64,000 bases of DNA from Neckera pumila (lineage: Eukaryota > Streptophyta > Bryopsida > Hypnales > Neckeraceae). Shown in pieces: positions 25,442 through 37,381 of the stretch. Below the pieces are notes generated by a model. The model was given only the letters and a program-made list of their open reading frames with translations, was not told the origin of the DNA and did no database searches. Position 1 is the first letter of the stretch, and each line of letters opens with the position of its first letter. The stretch covers positions 20,212,001-20,276,000 of the forward strand of contig OZ018415.1 of NCBI GenBank assembly GCA_963969595.1. The letters run 5' to 3'. The position numbers were made by a program, and so were the translations under genes.

Positions 25442-26312
25442 TTAACCCCTAAAAGCCCAAGTGTCCCCTTAGGGGACACTTGGGACTTTGGGCAAGCTTG
25501 TTCAAACTTCATATTTAATATGATTTTTTCAAACTTTTTTTGAGCGTGTAGTTTCTCATAAGCTTTGCGTGAATACAAATTTCGTCAAAATCTGACTTTT
25601 TCTCAAGAAGTTATGGACATTTGAATAAAAACTTCAGTTTGTTCTACTGCTGCCCCTACCTTTGACTCCCGAGGGGCAGCAGAGGTGGCAAGAGAGGAGA
25701 GGTGGCAAGAGGTGGCAAGAGAGGATATTGTTGTGCCTATTGGGAGGTCATATTAGGCTTTATGAGCTTGTAGATGTTAGAGATTTTGACATTTTTCCAA
25801 TTTTGTTTTTCCTACTTCTAAAGTACAAGTGCATCTATCAATCCACCATTCAGATTTTCTAGATCAAAAAATGTGTGATGGAATTTTTTTTTAAAAAAAT
25901 GGCCTAGTGTATTGTCATTTCTTGGGACATAGTGGCAAATTTTAATTTTTTTGAATGTCTTACTTGTCTTGGATTGTCTTGGATTTGTCATACACATGCC
26001 TAACATGTTTCCCCATAAGAAAAAAAATTAAATTGAAGGTTTGTAGTGGAAAAAATTAGCAAATGGCGGTCAAAGGCATGTGAAATTTTCGGGCAGAGTG
26101 GAAAAAAAAAAAGACTTTGAATGCAAATATCTTGCAATCTGTATGGTCAAACCTCACAAAGTTTTTACCACATATTCTCACACAAGTTAAATACAAAATC
26201 CTACGGTTACATTCCCAAAAAATCAATTTTTCAAACTTTTTGATGAATGCTCCAGAAATGGTAGTTTTGGGTGTTTTTGAGTTAAAAAAGGCCTTGGGCT
26301 CTTAGGGATTAA
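25442..26312 (-). mobile_element. Family B TTAA element (B2)
   Basis: It begins TTAACCCCTAAAAGCCC at 25442 and ends TCTTAGGGATTAA at 26312. Next to the left end is the palindrome AAGTGTCCCCTTAGGGGACA that marks B copies. A purine-rich tandem 'gaggtggcaaga' lies at 25680-25720 and is not seen in other B copies. The right half ('ttgcaatctgtatggtcaaa') agrees with the other minus-oriented B copies. Confidence 0.75.
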
Positions 26313-26410
26313 GGTTCTAATTCTGTCAGAAAAGTGAATGGCTTTGGATGAGTTCTATGGTAGAGATGGGGCCAAAAATGGGATGGTGGAGATAGGCACA
26401 CCTACCTTAG

Positions 26411-27100
26411 ATGGCTTCACTTGGATGAATTTCATCTGTTGTGACAATGGAAGTTGTCATGGATGGATGGCAAATTATTTGGATGAATTTCATCTATTAT
26501 GACAAGCTATCATAGGTAGGTGGCTTTTTACTTGGATGAATTTCATCTATCATGACAAGCTATCATAGGTAGATGGCTTTTTACTTGGATGGGTTTCATC
26601 TGTCATCTATCATCTATCATCACAAGCTATTATAGATGGCTTTATTTGGATGGGTTTCATCTATCATCTATGATCTACGATCTATCATCACAAGCTATCA
26701 TAGATGACTTTACTTGGATGGGTTTCATCTATCATGACAACACAAAATAGTGAAATTAGGTTGCTTTAACAATCATGTTGCCTTACCCCAAGAAAATTAC
26801 TTTACAAGCCTTCAAAGTCAACAAATACTTCTACACATATTTCCATTCATATACGTGGAAGTTCATGAGTCCCAAGTACAACAGTATTGTACCTAATTCA
26901 AAAGTAAAGCATTCTTGTAAGGTTATATTAAATATTTATATGGTGTCAAATGTCAAGAAATTAGTATGGTGCAACCCAATTTCACTATTTTGTGAAGTTA
27001 TCATAGATGGCTTTTTACTTGAATGGGTTTCATCTGTCGTAACAAGCTATCATGGATGACTTTACTTGGATAGGTTTCATTTGTTGTAATATGCTATCAA
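26411..27100 (+). repeat. Minisatellite, units of about 50-65 bp, about eight copies
   Basis: Each unit reads roughly 'tggatg(a/g)(a/g)tttcatctatcatgacaagctatcatagatggctttttact'. Some units carry extra internal 'catctat' repeats. The array is split by the J2 element at 26741-26994 and continues to about 27100. Confidence 0.85.
26741..26994 (+). mobile_element. Family J MITE inserted in the minisatellite (J2)
   Basis: Inverted ends of 24 bp begin CACAAAATAGTGAAATTAGG. The insertion lies inside a repeat unit ('gacaa' | element | 'aagttatcatag'), so the boundaries are exact within a base or two. An AA on each side is the likely target duplication. At 254 bp it aligns with J1 at 7182-7438. Confidence 0.8.
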
Positions 27101-28487
27101 GGGTTGTTATTATTGAATTTATGGGTGGAATTAGGGTTTCATTTGGTGATATATTTTCTTGTTTTTAGTGGATGAAATTAGGCTATAAAATCTAGAGATG
27201 AGTGGTATCATTTATTCATTGAATATACATAACTTTGGATGAAGTAATATATTATATTTTCATCCATATTTTGCATATTTCATCCATATCCATTAGAGTG
27301 TTCAATTTCATCACTTCTGTGCAAATTTATACATAATAATTGAAACAAAAATCTTCAATTGGATGACTACACTTCTTCGGACAAGTTTGCGGGGTATAAT
27401 AAGTTAACTTTGGTCCAAAAGATGGCAAAATTGGTGGATTTGTTTATAACATACAAATGTTATAAGATTTATATATTAGTATAATTCCGTATAATCATTT
27501 CACCTTCTTCTTCTATTTATATCTTGTATAGATTATGCTTAATTGAATTTGATTGCATTATAAACGCAGATTGCAAAGAGGAAGGCATTGAAAAACATCA
27601 TAACATTTAGTAGCTCTACAGTGATGGTGTGGAATATTCCACACCCCAACAGTGCTTCATTAGTAGTTATTGATGAATTAGACAGGTGGAGGATGTAGAG
27701 GCACACCATCACTGTAGAACCAAGGCAACACCAACACATGCTACTGAATGTTATGTACCCAATACATTATCAACTGAGTTTAGCCTCTAGCATACACAAA
27801 TGTCTACCTCAGGCATTCACTTGTTTTAGCAAACATGTAAATTAAATCAGGATTTGAATACATTGAATTCAAATATTTACATATATTAATATATGAGTGT
27901 AGAATATATATGTTTAATATTCTATTTTCTATTTTTGTCACATTTTCCATTTTTGTTGAACTCTTTGGTGACATAGCCTATGATAAGTTTACCAAAAAGT
28001 GTATATTAGCTAAGGAAAACTTTTTAACTTTTGATTGACTATTTTGCTTCATTTATCTAAATATAGATAAAATATCTTCTCTTGTAGGCTTGTCCTTACA
28101 AACGTAATCATGTCTAAAGCATATTAAGAATAAATAGAAGAATTTTAGTCTCTCTCTAGGGTTATAATGAATCAGAAGTATTTTGTTGAAGATCCTAAGC
28201 TACATTGTATGCGACACTAGGTGAGAACATTAGAATTGAGAATAACAATTTGATAAAATAAAATAATTTTCTTAGAAAATTAGCTTACCCAAAGAATGAA
28301 AGGCCTTCAAGAGTCTTTGGATTCCTATAACATTCAAACAATAGTTTGCCAAAAGCCAGTGTTGACCAAAAGGCTATGAAGTCCATTAGCTACAATGATA
28401 CAATATTATTGACAATAAAATTTGAATGTAGATTGCAAAAGAATTTTTTCTTCAAATCTAGTCTGTAATATACTATTGGTAAGACCT
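27101..28487. other. Unassigned AT-rich DNA with one stem-loop
   Basis: No gene was recognised. At 27615-27717 CTACAGTGATGGTGTGG and CACACCATCACTGTAG form a stem with a loop of about 70 bases. This could be a small foldback element. Confidence 0.4.
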
Positions 28488-29460
28488 TTAATCCCTAAAG
28501 CACTAGGGGTGTTTTTCAAGAGAATTTATCAAAAATGCCATTTCTTTGTACATCAATCAAAATAGAAAGTAAAAACTTTTTTTTGAATTTCAATTGTACT
28601 AAAGTGTAGTATAGTACAATATTGTAGAAATATGCGGGAACATTTTAGAACATTTGACCACAAGGATTGAAAATTATAATGTATTTTGTAAGTAGAATAC
28701 TAGTGGAAAGTTGATTTTAGAGTACCAGGGAGAGCACCAAAGCTTAGTGCCAAAGGCTTCTATAAGCATCCAACTCTAGTGCTCTCACTGGTACTTCATG
28801 GTCACCTTTTTACTGGTTAAAAACTTCTTTTCATAATTGTGAGACACAATAGATTTTGAGCCCTCTTAAAGTAAAATTTCGCTCTATACAGAATTGAGAA
28901 TCTACATCATTGAGTTTTAAATCCTATTAGGTACACTCATAAACTTTTCAAAAGCAAATATGGAGTCTAGCTTATTCTAGATCACTCTACAATGTGAGGA
29001 GGTTAAATGAACTAGCAATACACTAGTCATTTTTTATGATTTTTTATGCAATATAAAAACCTTTTATTCAAAATCCAAATAATGAAAATTTAGAGATAAA
29101 TGTTTGGAATATGCCGAAAAAATTGAGGGACTTTGAAATTACAAATATCAAGATAGTAGTGCAAAGTTAAAAGAAAATGTTTTTTTCCAACCTTACCCGG
29201 CAAGGTTAGTATAGTTTCTTCTCTTGGAGAAAGATTTTTGTGCTAAATGTAGCTTTTTTAAACTACATACTTCATCATGTTAGTTATTTAAATGTCAAAT
29301 TTCATAAGTAGATGAAGATTTTAACTTTAGATTATAACAATTTTGGGTGATCAACTTTATAGGCAAACAATACAGTTTTGGTGGAAAACAAATTATAAGA
29401 AGATGAATAATGCTTTTTTACCCCCCAAAAAAATTGTATTAGAATCTAAGGCAAATTCAA
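28488..29460 (+). mobile_element. Probable old family B-type TTAA element, right end unclear
   Basis: It starts TTAATCCCTAAAGCACTAGGGG at 28488-28509. The following sequence has B-like features (a long poly-T after a 'gcaatcaatcaaaatag'-like part, and 'accacaaggattgaaaattata'). A small hairpin with GTACCAGGGAGAGCAC and its inverse lies at 28723-28796. I cannot place the right TTAA end; the limit given is approximate. Confidence 0.4.
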
Positions 29461-29729
29461 TATTTTTTAATCTTACAAAATGAAAAATAAAAAACTCTCT
29501 TAATTTTGTACACATTTTCAAATAGAAGGACTAGAAAGCCAAAATTGACCAAATTGGATCCTACAAAATTTTAAAAAGTTTATATATGCATCAATTTTTG
29601 AAATTTGACAACTTATATTATTAGCATATTTTTGGTAACATCTTCCAAAAATTTGGAATCCTTCTAATTATTTTGTGTTTTTAATCACTATGACATTAGC
29701 AAATTTTCAAATTTTAGTCAATTTGAAGT

Positions 29730-31949
29730 TGTAGTGTAAATAGAGGCAAATTGACAGGTTAAGTTCACATTGAAGATGTATAGAAGGCAATTTGATGTTG
29801 TGAATAGATTGCAAAGGAGGCAAATGGTCAAGATTGTGAAAGGGGCAAATTGTCTTGGTACCGTTTAGGTTCTTGTTGCTCTTGGGACCCAAGGCTTATA
29901 ATCTCTCAGGCTTTCATTTTTTTCCTCTCCCAGTTTCAAACTCTAGTGCGTCAAGTTGTCGTTTTTAATGCTGAACTATTCTCTAAGCTTTAAATATATA
30001 CAAATTGTCATCGTAATTGTTGTATATGTTCTTGTATGTGTGTGTTTATAGTCTAGTGATTAGATTAATTTGTGTGTCTGCAAATTGACAATCAAGATCC
30101 AATACTTGGATCCTCTGAATTATTAGGGAAGAAACAAATTGACTGAGAATCCAATGACTGTTTCCTCTAACTTGTGTGCGTGACAAATTGATTGTTGCAA
30201 ATTGACTGCTAGCATTGTTGGTCGTAATTGAAAAGTTAGCATTGCTATTAACTTAGTTAAGTTACTGTACTTCACTGACTAATTGTCTAAGTATCCAGCG
30301 AATTGACTGGACCGAACAAATTGAAGTGTTAGAAATTTGTATGAACCAAGGAGTGGTTATACTGTGACACGGTGAGTAACAAATTGACGATTGTTGAATC
30401 ATGTGTGATCGGAGTGTGGTCTGTAAGTTGTGAGCGAAAGAAGTGTTAAACAAATTGTCTATGAGTGTGTTTGATTGCAATTTGTAGTTGTTGAATTAAG
30501 TCTATTAGTCATTGTGAAATGGATTTGTATGCTTGTGTGAATGTTTGCTCATGATGAGCGGTGTGAGACAATGTGTCAATTGAGAGTTGTTTGTGACTGT
30601 GGTTTGGTAGCGTAATTTTGTCAGTAAGTGTGAGTGAATTACAAATTGTTTGCAAGTAGTTTTCCGTCCTTGAATCGCTGAAGATGAAGCAAATGGCTGC
30701 TCTGGAAGATTGAGTGATTGCTGCGGGGAAAAGTAGACCGGACAAATTGACTTAAAGTGGACAAATCATCAGGCTGTGAAGAAGCTAGTTGAAGTCAGCC
30801 AGACTCAACTCCTACAATTTACTGGACGAGTTGCTCAAATCCAGATCCAAGCTGTAAACTGGGTAAGTAAATTCTTGAATATTATAATTGAACTTAATTA
30901 ATGTTGAGCGTAACAATTGGATGTTGTGATTTCATATTATGAGAAAGACAGTTTCTAGAATATTATTTGCACGTCTTTGTGATGCAAATTGATAGTATGT
31001 TAAGAGAGACAAATTGTCTGAGCATAATTGCGTAAATAATCAGAGTGATGAAAGAAGGAAAACAAAAGTAGTCAAATTGTCAAGCAAAGAGATTTATCAA
31101 ATTAAAAACAATTAATTTTGTCAATGATAATTGATTCAAACAACTAGTCATGTTAGTTATGATCAATTAGACTTACCTGTGATTTGGAGAACAAGTTGCA
31201 GATTATCAGCAAATTGAGAATTTGCTGGAAGATCAAGGAGTAGAATTACGGAGATTACTGTGGTTGTGTGTGTTTGCTGCATGTAAATTATTTTCTGTAG
31301 ATTGTTTTGGAGATTAACTTAATAATTTAAATGTATACAAACAAATTGTCAAATTGACTTACTTTGTCTGACTGATTCATAAAAACAAGAGAGTGGCTTT
31401 GGAAATGGATACAACGAGTGGCAAATTGTTTGGGACAGTTGTACTAGGTTGAGTAACCAGTGGTAATCGGTTAATTATAGGACAATTTGCCTTATCATAT
31501 ACGTGCTTGTGTTACTGGCATTGTAGGGTGATAAGTAACTGGATGTCTTACTGGCAAATTGCCTTGTGTATGTTTGTTCTACTAGTATAGAAGTGTCTGA
31601 GGGTGTTACTAGTTGACAGCAACCAGTCAGTTGAGACAAATTGTTGCAAACTTTGAGAAAATAGTAACTTAGTCTATTGGCTAGAAAATTTGATAATTGA
31701 GCAAGTGGTAGAGAATCCTGTTTGATTGAGAGTCTGGTCTTAACAAATTGCTAAGTTTGTGCAAAAAGGAAATGAACAAGAATGCATTGCAATCATTCCC
31801 CTTGCATTTAGTTAGAGACAAATTGCTAACTGGACTGGGACTGATTTGTGACTCATGATAATTTAATGATTAGGCTAAATAAATAGTGACTAGTCAAATT
31901 GCTTGGGTAAAAGAAAATAATTGGTAATTAAAGAATCTATGGATGATGG

Positions 31950-32012
<63 letters not shown>

Positions 32013-32339
32013 CACTAAGTTCTAGATCATGCATGACAAATTGTTGAGCAATCTTGGACAAATTGACTAAACGCCCATAGAATACTAGACAGGACCGAGA
32101 CGGCATTTTCATGCGTCCATAGCATTATTTAAAAGACTGGCAACCAAATTATACACCTGGATATAAGAGTGATTATATATTTCCCTGGTGTTTTGTGAAA
32201 TGTTATAGTAAATCTCATTCCAATTTTGAAAACAAGTAACCCTAGTAACAATACGTTAGACTATTTGACTATTCCCTAGATTTTGAACCCCTATACTAGT
32301 TGTCTGGGTGTTTGTAGAAGAAGCAAAACTTAGATTACA
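29730..32339 (+). repeat. 5' LTR of a Ty3/gypsy-like retrotransposon
   Basis: The right boundary is set by the primer-binding site starting at 32343; the sequence before it ends TTACA, as expected for an LTR ending in CA. The left boundary is estimated from where the CAAATTG-rich composition starts. Across the stretch the motif CAAATTG, mostly as ACAAATTG(T/A)C, occurs at least 25 times, nearly always on the same strand. An (AT)n microsatellite lies at 31952-32010. A 3' LTR copy is not present in the window, so the call rests on context. Confidence 0.6.
31952..32010. repeat. (AT)n microsatellite
   Basis: An uninterrupted alternating AT tract of nearly 60 bases inside the LTR. It could act as a TATA-like region or simply be slippage DNA. 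Confidence 0.9.
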
Positions 32340-32342
32340 TTT

Positions 32343-32360
32343 TGGCGCCGCTGCTGGGGA
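32343..32360 (+). promoter_or_regulatory. Primer-binding site, tRNA-Asp type
   Basis: TGGCGCCGCTGCTGGGGA differs at two positions from the complement of the 3' end of plant tRNA-Asp (TGGCGCCGTTGCCGGGGA). That PBS is widely used by plant Ty3/gypsy elements. It would prime minus-strand DNA synthesis and fixes the 3' end of the LTR three bases upstream. Confidence 0.88.
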
Positions 32361-32617
32361 ATAGTCCTGGCTAACGGTGGCTAGAATGTAGAAAAGAATC
32401 TAACTTTTTATTCTTTAGTAATAAGGACAAATTCAAGAACAATTTGGTTAAATCAAAATATGTATCTTCTTTGTGAGAAATAAATAATCCAATGAATGAC
32501 ATGTGATTTAATCTAAAATTGTATTGTTTACAAGCCCTTATTACTAGTAATAAAAGTTATTCAATGGGATATACTTTCGCACTATAAAAGAAAAACTAGT
32601 ATGTTACAATTAAAAAG

Positions 32618-32863
32618 ATGGAAACGGGAAAGAAAATAGGTGAAGAACTAATAGAGGAAGTCTTAGCAGCTGTCTTTCCGAAAATAGCTGATAAAACACC
32701 ACCTAGGTACAATTGTCTACATTTTCAAAAGTCCTGCCCAGATTTTTGTCCCACCAATCACCATACTTCAAATCCCACAGTGAAACCAAATTTTAACCGT
32801 TTAAACTTTGAAAAATTAGGGCTTATATACCTAGGAAAATACGTGGATTTAGAGAAGGAATAA
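32618..32863 (+). pseudogene. Leader ORF, first part, of the LTR retrotransposon
   Basis: An 81-codon open frame begins METGKKIGEELIEEVLAAVF, 258 bases after the PBS. It overlaps another frame that continues with a zinc knuckle, suggesting one original ORF broken by a frameshift near 32800-32860. The protein part itself matches nothing I recognise. Its position between PBS and gag recalls the extra ORF of some Tat/Ogre-type elements, but this is an analogy only. Confidence 0.45.
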
Positions 32864-33174
32864 ATTGTCATTGGTGTGGAGAATCAGGACATATAAAAAA
32901 TACTTGCTTTAAGAAACAAGCATTTGATAGGGAAAGACAAATTAATTTAGCTCATAGACCTACTCCTATTATACCAACAACTTCTAAAACAAATAAACAA
33001 TTGTTGATTTCATATGACTTAGATTTTGAGAATATATCTAGAAGATTGAATTTCTTAAGAGGACCTAATACAACCTTAGAAGAATTACTTCAACTTAGAA
33101 TTACTATAAATACATTTATATATTTTCACCCATCTCAAAATAAACTTTCTGAGAATCAACTAAAATTATTTTAA
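32801..33174 (+). pseudogene. Leader ORF, second part, with CCHC zinc knuckle
   Basis: In the +1 frame (no ATG) the sequence reads NCHWCGESGHIKNTC at 32863-32907, a perfect CX2CX4HX4C nucleic-acid-binding knuckle. A charged stretch, LEELLQLRITINTFIYF and a TAA at 33172 follow. Knuckles normally end Gag (nucleocapsid). Here it lies about 2 kb upstream of the gag core, which is unusual. It may be an extra RNA-binding leader protein or a rearranged nucleocapsid. A frameshift separates it from the preceding ORF. Confidence 0.65.
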
Positions 33175-33199
33175 AACTAAATCTTTCAAATGAAACAAA

Positions 33200-33718
33200 A
33201 TGAATTGTTTATTTCCGTGGGAAGCTCCAGAAACTATAGAAGATTATTATATGGGACCTTGTCTTTTTATGGCCCTATACCATTTATATAAGAACGCATA
33301 TTTTGGGCAAGGATTTCAATTAAGTGGAATTCACATAAAAGACAAGAAATTAAAAGATAGGATAGACCAATTACCTTTAGACATTAAGAGAGTCATTTTT
33401 AACAAAATTTGGATGAAACTTGAATCCAAAAAAGGATTTGCTGTTAAAAGTGGAGAATTGATTTTTGATTTTTTCCTACATTATTTAATTTACCGATACA
33501 AAAAAATTAAATCACAAATTCAAAAGCAAATACCTCAAGCATATGTTGCTTGGACAAGAACCCAAATTTTAGATCAAATTTATATATTCACTTATGGACC
33601 AATGAATCCAGCAGTGACTCCACTTATTCCAGATTTTGTTTGTAAAGAAAAAATGAACCCTTTAAGTCCTTTGTTTAGTCTAATTTGCTCGACTACCTTT
33701 AGTTACGTCCCGCTATAG
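33200..33718 (+). CDS. Unrecognised 172-aa leader ORF of the retrotransposon
   Basis: This open frame from ATG 33200 encodes a protein starting MNCLFPWEAPETIEDYYMGP. It is rich in Lys, Ile and aromatic residues in the first 120 residues (KDKKLKDRIDQLPLDIKRVI). There is no signal peptide and no motif I know. It lies between the knuckle ORF and gag, in a different frame from both (the gag frame equals the knuckle frame). It may be part of the same extra leader protein. Being open for over 500 bases in a decayed element makes it likely to have been coding once. Confidence 0.45.
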   Translation: MNCLFPWEAPETIEDYYMGPCLFMALYHLYKNAYFGQGFQLSGIHIKDKKLKDRIDQLPLDIKRVIFNKIWMKLESKKGFAVKSGELIFDFFLHYLIYRYKKIKSQIQKQIPQAYVAWTRTQILDQIYIFTYGPMNPAVTPLIPDFVCKEKMNPLSPLFSLICSTTFSYVPL

Positions 33719-33936
33719 GATGTTATCCCATATCAAATGTCACAGCCGTGAACTCCTCCTATAAGAACTCAAACCAGACCAGTAGGAATAACTTGGGGAG
33801 CAATGGGAACTCGTTACCACCAAGTGTTGTGATAAAGAGTCCCCAGTGTTTCTCCAGTTTTTTGTTGAAAAAACTTGAACTCATTCCTTTTTACACAAAA
33901 ATATTAGGTTCTTTTTAGATCTATAACCTTACTTAA

Positions 33937-35481
33937 ATGTCAGATTGAAACCCTGATCGAGTATTAAAAGAAGTTGCGAGAAAAATAGTAGACTGGAGAA
34001 AACCACAATATAGGAGAAATCCATCTATTTTTACAAATCCGTGTTTTTCACCTCCAAAGCTTCCGCATACCAGAATTCCTTCTGGTCCAGTAGATGCAAG
34101 TACCTCAGAATCAGTCAGACAATTTCAACATTTAGTTGCAAATTGACAAAAAGATCAAACTCCAAGTAAAATAGCAGAATCTAATGTTGACTTTGAGATT
34201 AATTATCCCATACTTTTAGGACTTGAAGAATCTGCAAGGGATGAAAGATTAGGTTATGGAACACCTATAGAAAACCCAATTAATGTATTAGAAACTATAG
34301 ATCAGGCGATCATGCCAATTACTGAAACATCTATAACACGAATATTAAATTATTCTCCAGATAATTTTCAAGAAACCTTAACTAGTCTACCAACATTCAC
34401 TCCTATAGAATATCAATTTTCCACATCAAGTCCACAATCTTTTGAATCCAATACTATACTCTCTGAATATTTGAAAAGCACTTGGAATAAAAATGGACAA
34501 AATGTAGCAGAAAGACTAGAAACTTATTTAACTCCTATTTGTGGAAGTAGAAGAAACTCTACGGCAAATTTTGATAATTAAGATCTTCCTAAATCATGAC
34601 CAAATTTGGAAGTACCTACTGAATAATACCCAAATTATCAAGAAAATATTAATCCGTTTAGTTTCCAAACTCCACCATATCAACCAAATTTAGGACCATA
34701 CCAGGCCCCACAAGTAACAATATATCAACCAATACCAATATTACCTGATAATTTAGATTTTGAGGTTGAAACCTCCAAATTTGAAGAAGAATCGTGGTTA
34801 GAAAACTATAACATGGCTTTACCTCGGCCTTTAAATTTGGTTAATTTACCTCAATACCACAGTAATGTGGGTTCTGATCACGATCACCACTTAAATAGAT
34901 TTAACATAGTATGTGTAGCACATTTAATTCCTTAGGCTAGTTTTCTTACCACATTTCTAGCAACCTTATTGGGAATTGCTCAAGAGTGGCATCAAACTAA
35001 TGGGCCCTATGACAATTGGAATGCGTTGCGAGATGCATTTTTGGCCAGATTTAGGCCATTAGCTTTTACCGAGAGTTTACAGGAACGTTTAAGAACCATT
35101 AGAATGATGGTAGGAGAATCTGTGATTAATTATTATGGTAGGATGGAATACATTCTACAGAGATGGACAGATCATGGGATTCCAAATACCTATTTAACCG
35201 CAATTTTTGTATGAGGGTTATATTCCTCAAAATTCAAAATTGCCATAAAAGAAAAGAATCCCAGAGATCTGGCCACTGCTGTACAATATGCTAAGCAATA
35301 TGAGGAAGCTAGGATAGGAGATGACCAAATGGGAACCTTAGACCCTAATTTATATCCTCCAAATTTATTATATCCAGATAGGAGTATGCAAGAAACTGGA
35401 TACTAGCCTGCATACTCGTCTGCTTATCAACCAGCTGGTTACCAAGCGTTACAACCTAAAAATCCTGCAAATACAACCTAA
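33937..35481 (+). pseudogene. gag: Ty3/gypsy-type gag with nine in-frame stops
   Basis: Gag forms the retrotransposon particle. One reading frame holds from ATG 33937 to 35481, about 515 codons, with stops at 33946, 34144, 34579, 34597, 34624, 34933, 35212, 35404 and 35479. The core near 34936-35330 is typical of the Retrotrans_gag family: FLATLLGIAQEWHQ, then WNALRDAFLARFRPL, MMVGESVINYYGRMEYI, and after the stop at 35212 GLYSSKFKIAIKEKNPRDLA and QYAKQYEEA. The N-terminal 330 codons are Pro, Thr, Tyr and Asn rich and look disordered. Every stop is one C-to-T change from Arg (CGA) or Gln (CAA/CAG). No protease, reverse transcriptase or integrase follows: the element is cut off near 35.5 kb. 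Confidence 0.8.
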
Positions 35482-36111
35482 AGTCATTGTTATAGAAGCT
35501 AAAAATCCTAACATAGATAATCACACCAGATTGAACCTTGTATTTTTAAACTTACAAAAAATACAAATTTGAGTTTTTGTCTCTAGAGCTAGTTTATTTG
35601 TACATATCTAGGACTAGAAATGTTTGAGAATTTGTTTTTCCATCTCCACTCTTCCTTTCATTGCAAAAGAATTACATCTACTCTTTTTTTCTATAAGACT
35701 ACATTTCCTAAGTAATTTTTTAAATAATTCTCACATTGAAATTTTGAGAGTTGGAAAACGCAACAAGTATGTCAACTTGTTGCTTTATAAGATTCAAGTT
35801 TATAAAATATTGAAATTTGTTTCACTCCATGGAGAATTTGCCATTGAAAATTTGACGTGGACACATTGTGTCCTCTTGATACTTGAGGGGTTAAGAAAGA
35901 TGCTAAAAGTGCATGAACTTCTTAAATTTTTTCAGGCAACATCACTTTTCACCTAGGCTTGTGATTGGAAATTTTTAAATTTCCATGAAAGAGGTGAATT
36001 TTCCTATCTTGTATCAAAAATCTAAGAACTTCTATTAAAGTTTGACTTTATATGATCCTACTTGAGTTTTCAAGTGTCCCTTGACCATATAGTTGGTCCT
36101 TTAGGGGTTAA
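35482..36111 (-). mobile_element. Right ends of two truncated TTAA elements
   Basis: At 35866-35894 the sequence reads like a B end: GGACACATTGTGTCC, then TTGAGGGGTTAA with TTAA at 35891-35894. At 36090-36111 a second end, TGGTCCTTTAGGGGTTAA, closes a fragment like family A. The left ends of both are missing or lost in the retrotransposon break, so the order of events is unclear. Confidence 0.5.
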
Positions 36112-37381
36112 AATTTACTTCTAACGGTATAAAATATGCCGCAGAATTCCAATAATTGAAAATATAAGAAGTCTCCAAAGTTTATTGCTAGGATTTTGAG
36201 ATTGCAAGGAACATTAGTGAGGAGAATGTGGAAAATATTGTGAATATGAGAATTTGAAGGACAAAAAGAGGAATGTAAAAGGAGACTTTTGATGAAGCCA
36301 ACTTGACAAGAAATCTCTTTAGTTTTAAGTTTGATCTACGGAGACTAAGGTAAGTAGGATGGCTTCTAGGTTCCAAACTTGGTTATGTACAATTCAAACA
36401 GACAAGGATCCTTTCCAGCTTGGCTAATTACTAGTCTAACATTACACTCTTAATAATCACAAGAGATGGTAGGTTGAAAAAATTGTTGGCTAGTTCAAAG
36501 TTAGCTGCAGGAATTTGGCAAAACTTGATTGCGTTTTGAAAAGAAAGAGTGTATACCAAAAAGAATTTGATAGGACTAGAAATCAACAAATGCATAAAAA
36601 AATTTGAAAGCTATTTTAATTGACCTCTTTCAACACTTGGCAAATTTCAATTGCCATGAAATAATAATAAGTGAGTGATACCTAGGGTAACCTAGGTGGG
36701 GCGAGATACTTGAATGAGTTGGAAAAAATACCAATTTCAGAGGGGGGGGGATACATATCAGCTTAGGGATACAAGACTTAGGATGAAAATTTTCAAGAAG
36801 TTGCCGCCTCCTGCAATCTTGCTCCAGGTTCTCCATAAAGTTCAAACAACAAGATAAATAAAAGCCAATGATATTTCTCTGCAAACCACAATATTTAATC
36901 AAACACTCAAATCACCTTTCCAATCCACTCCTTAGCAACAACATCCCAGTATTTGACATTCAAAAAAATATGATAGTCTAGGGTTAAAGATTGACAAAAA
37001 TAATGCTTTGCAATAGTCATCAACTTGAGATATTGTCCAAAATTGCTTGATTTGTGCAATATTGACAACCGTGAAGAATAAAACATTAAAAAATGGCATT
37101 GCTCATCAAGTGCAAAAGAGAAAATTAGAAAAAAAATAATAATAATAATAATTTGGATAGTCAAAACTGTGAAGAGCAATGGAGCTTCAATATTTTGGCA
37201 CCTGAGTGCCAAATTAGACTACCTTCATGTACGGTACTTCTTCTACTTTCCTCATTGACTTGGAGTCCAAATTGGTTTATGAACTATTGCTGTAATAGGC
37301 CTATTGACATATGGTTTTGAAATTTTTTAATGACTGCTTGTTATTAATCTCTTCTTCATTTAAATTAGCAATATGATTTTT
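36112..37381. other. Unassigned DNA
   Basis: No gene or bounded repeat was recognised. A run of nine G lies at 36741-36749 and a short AAT repeat at 37137-37151. Confidence 0.4.

Noticed and set aside
26411..27100. Regularly repeated units suggesting a CRISPR array
   Set aside because: Units are contiguous without unique spacers and the DNA is eukaryotic; it is a minisatellite.
31952..32010. AT tract as a replication origin or matrix site
   Set aside because: A plain dinucleotide microsatellite explains it; nothing else supports a function.
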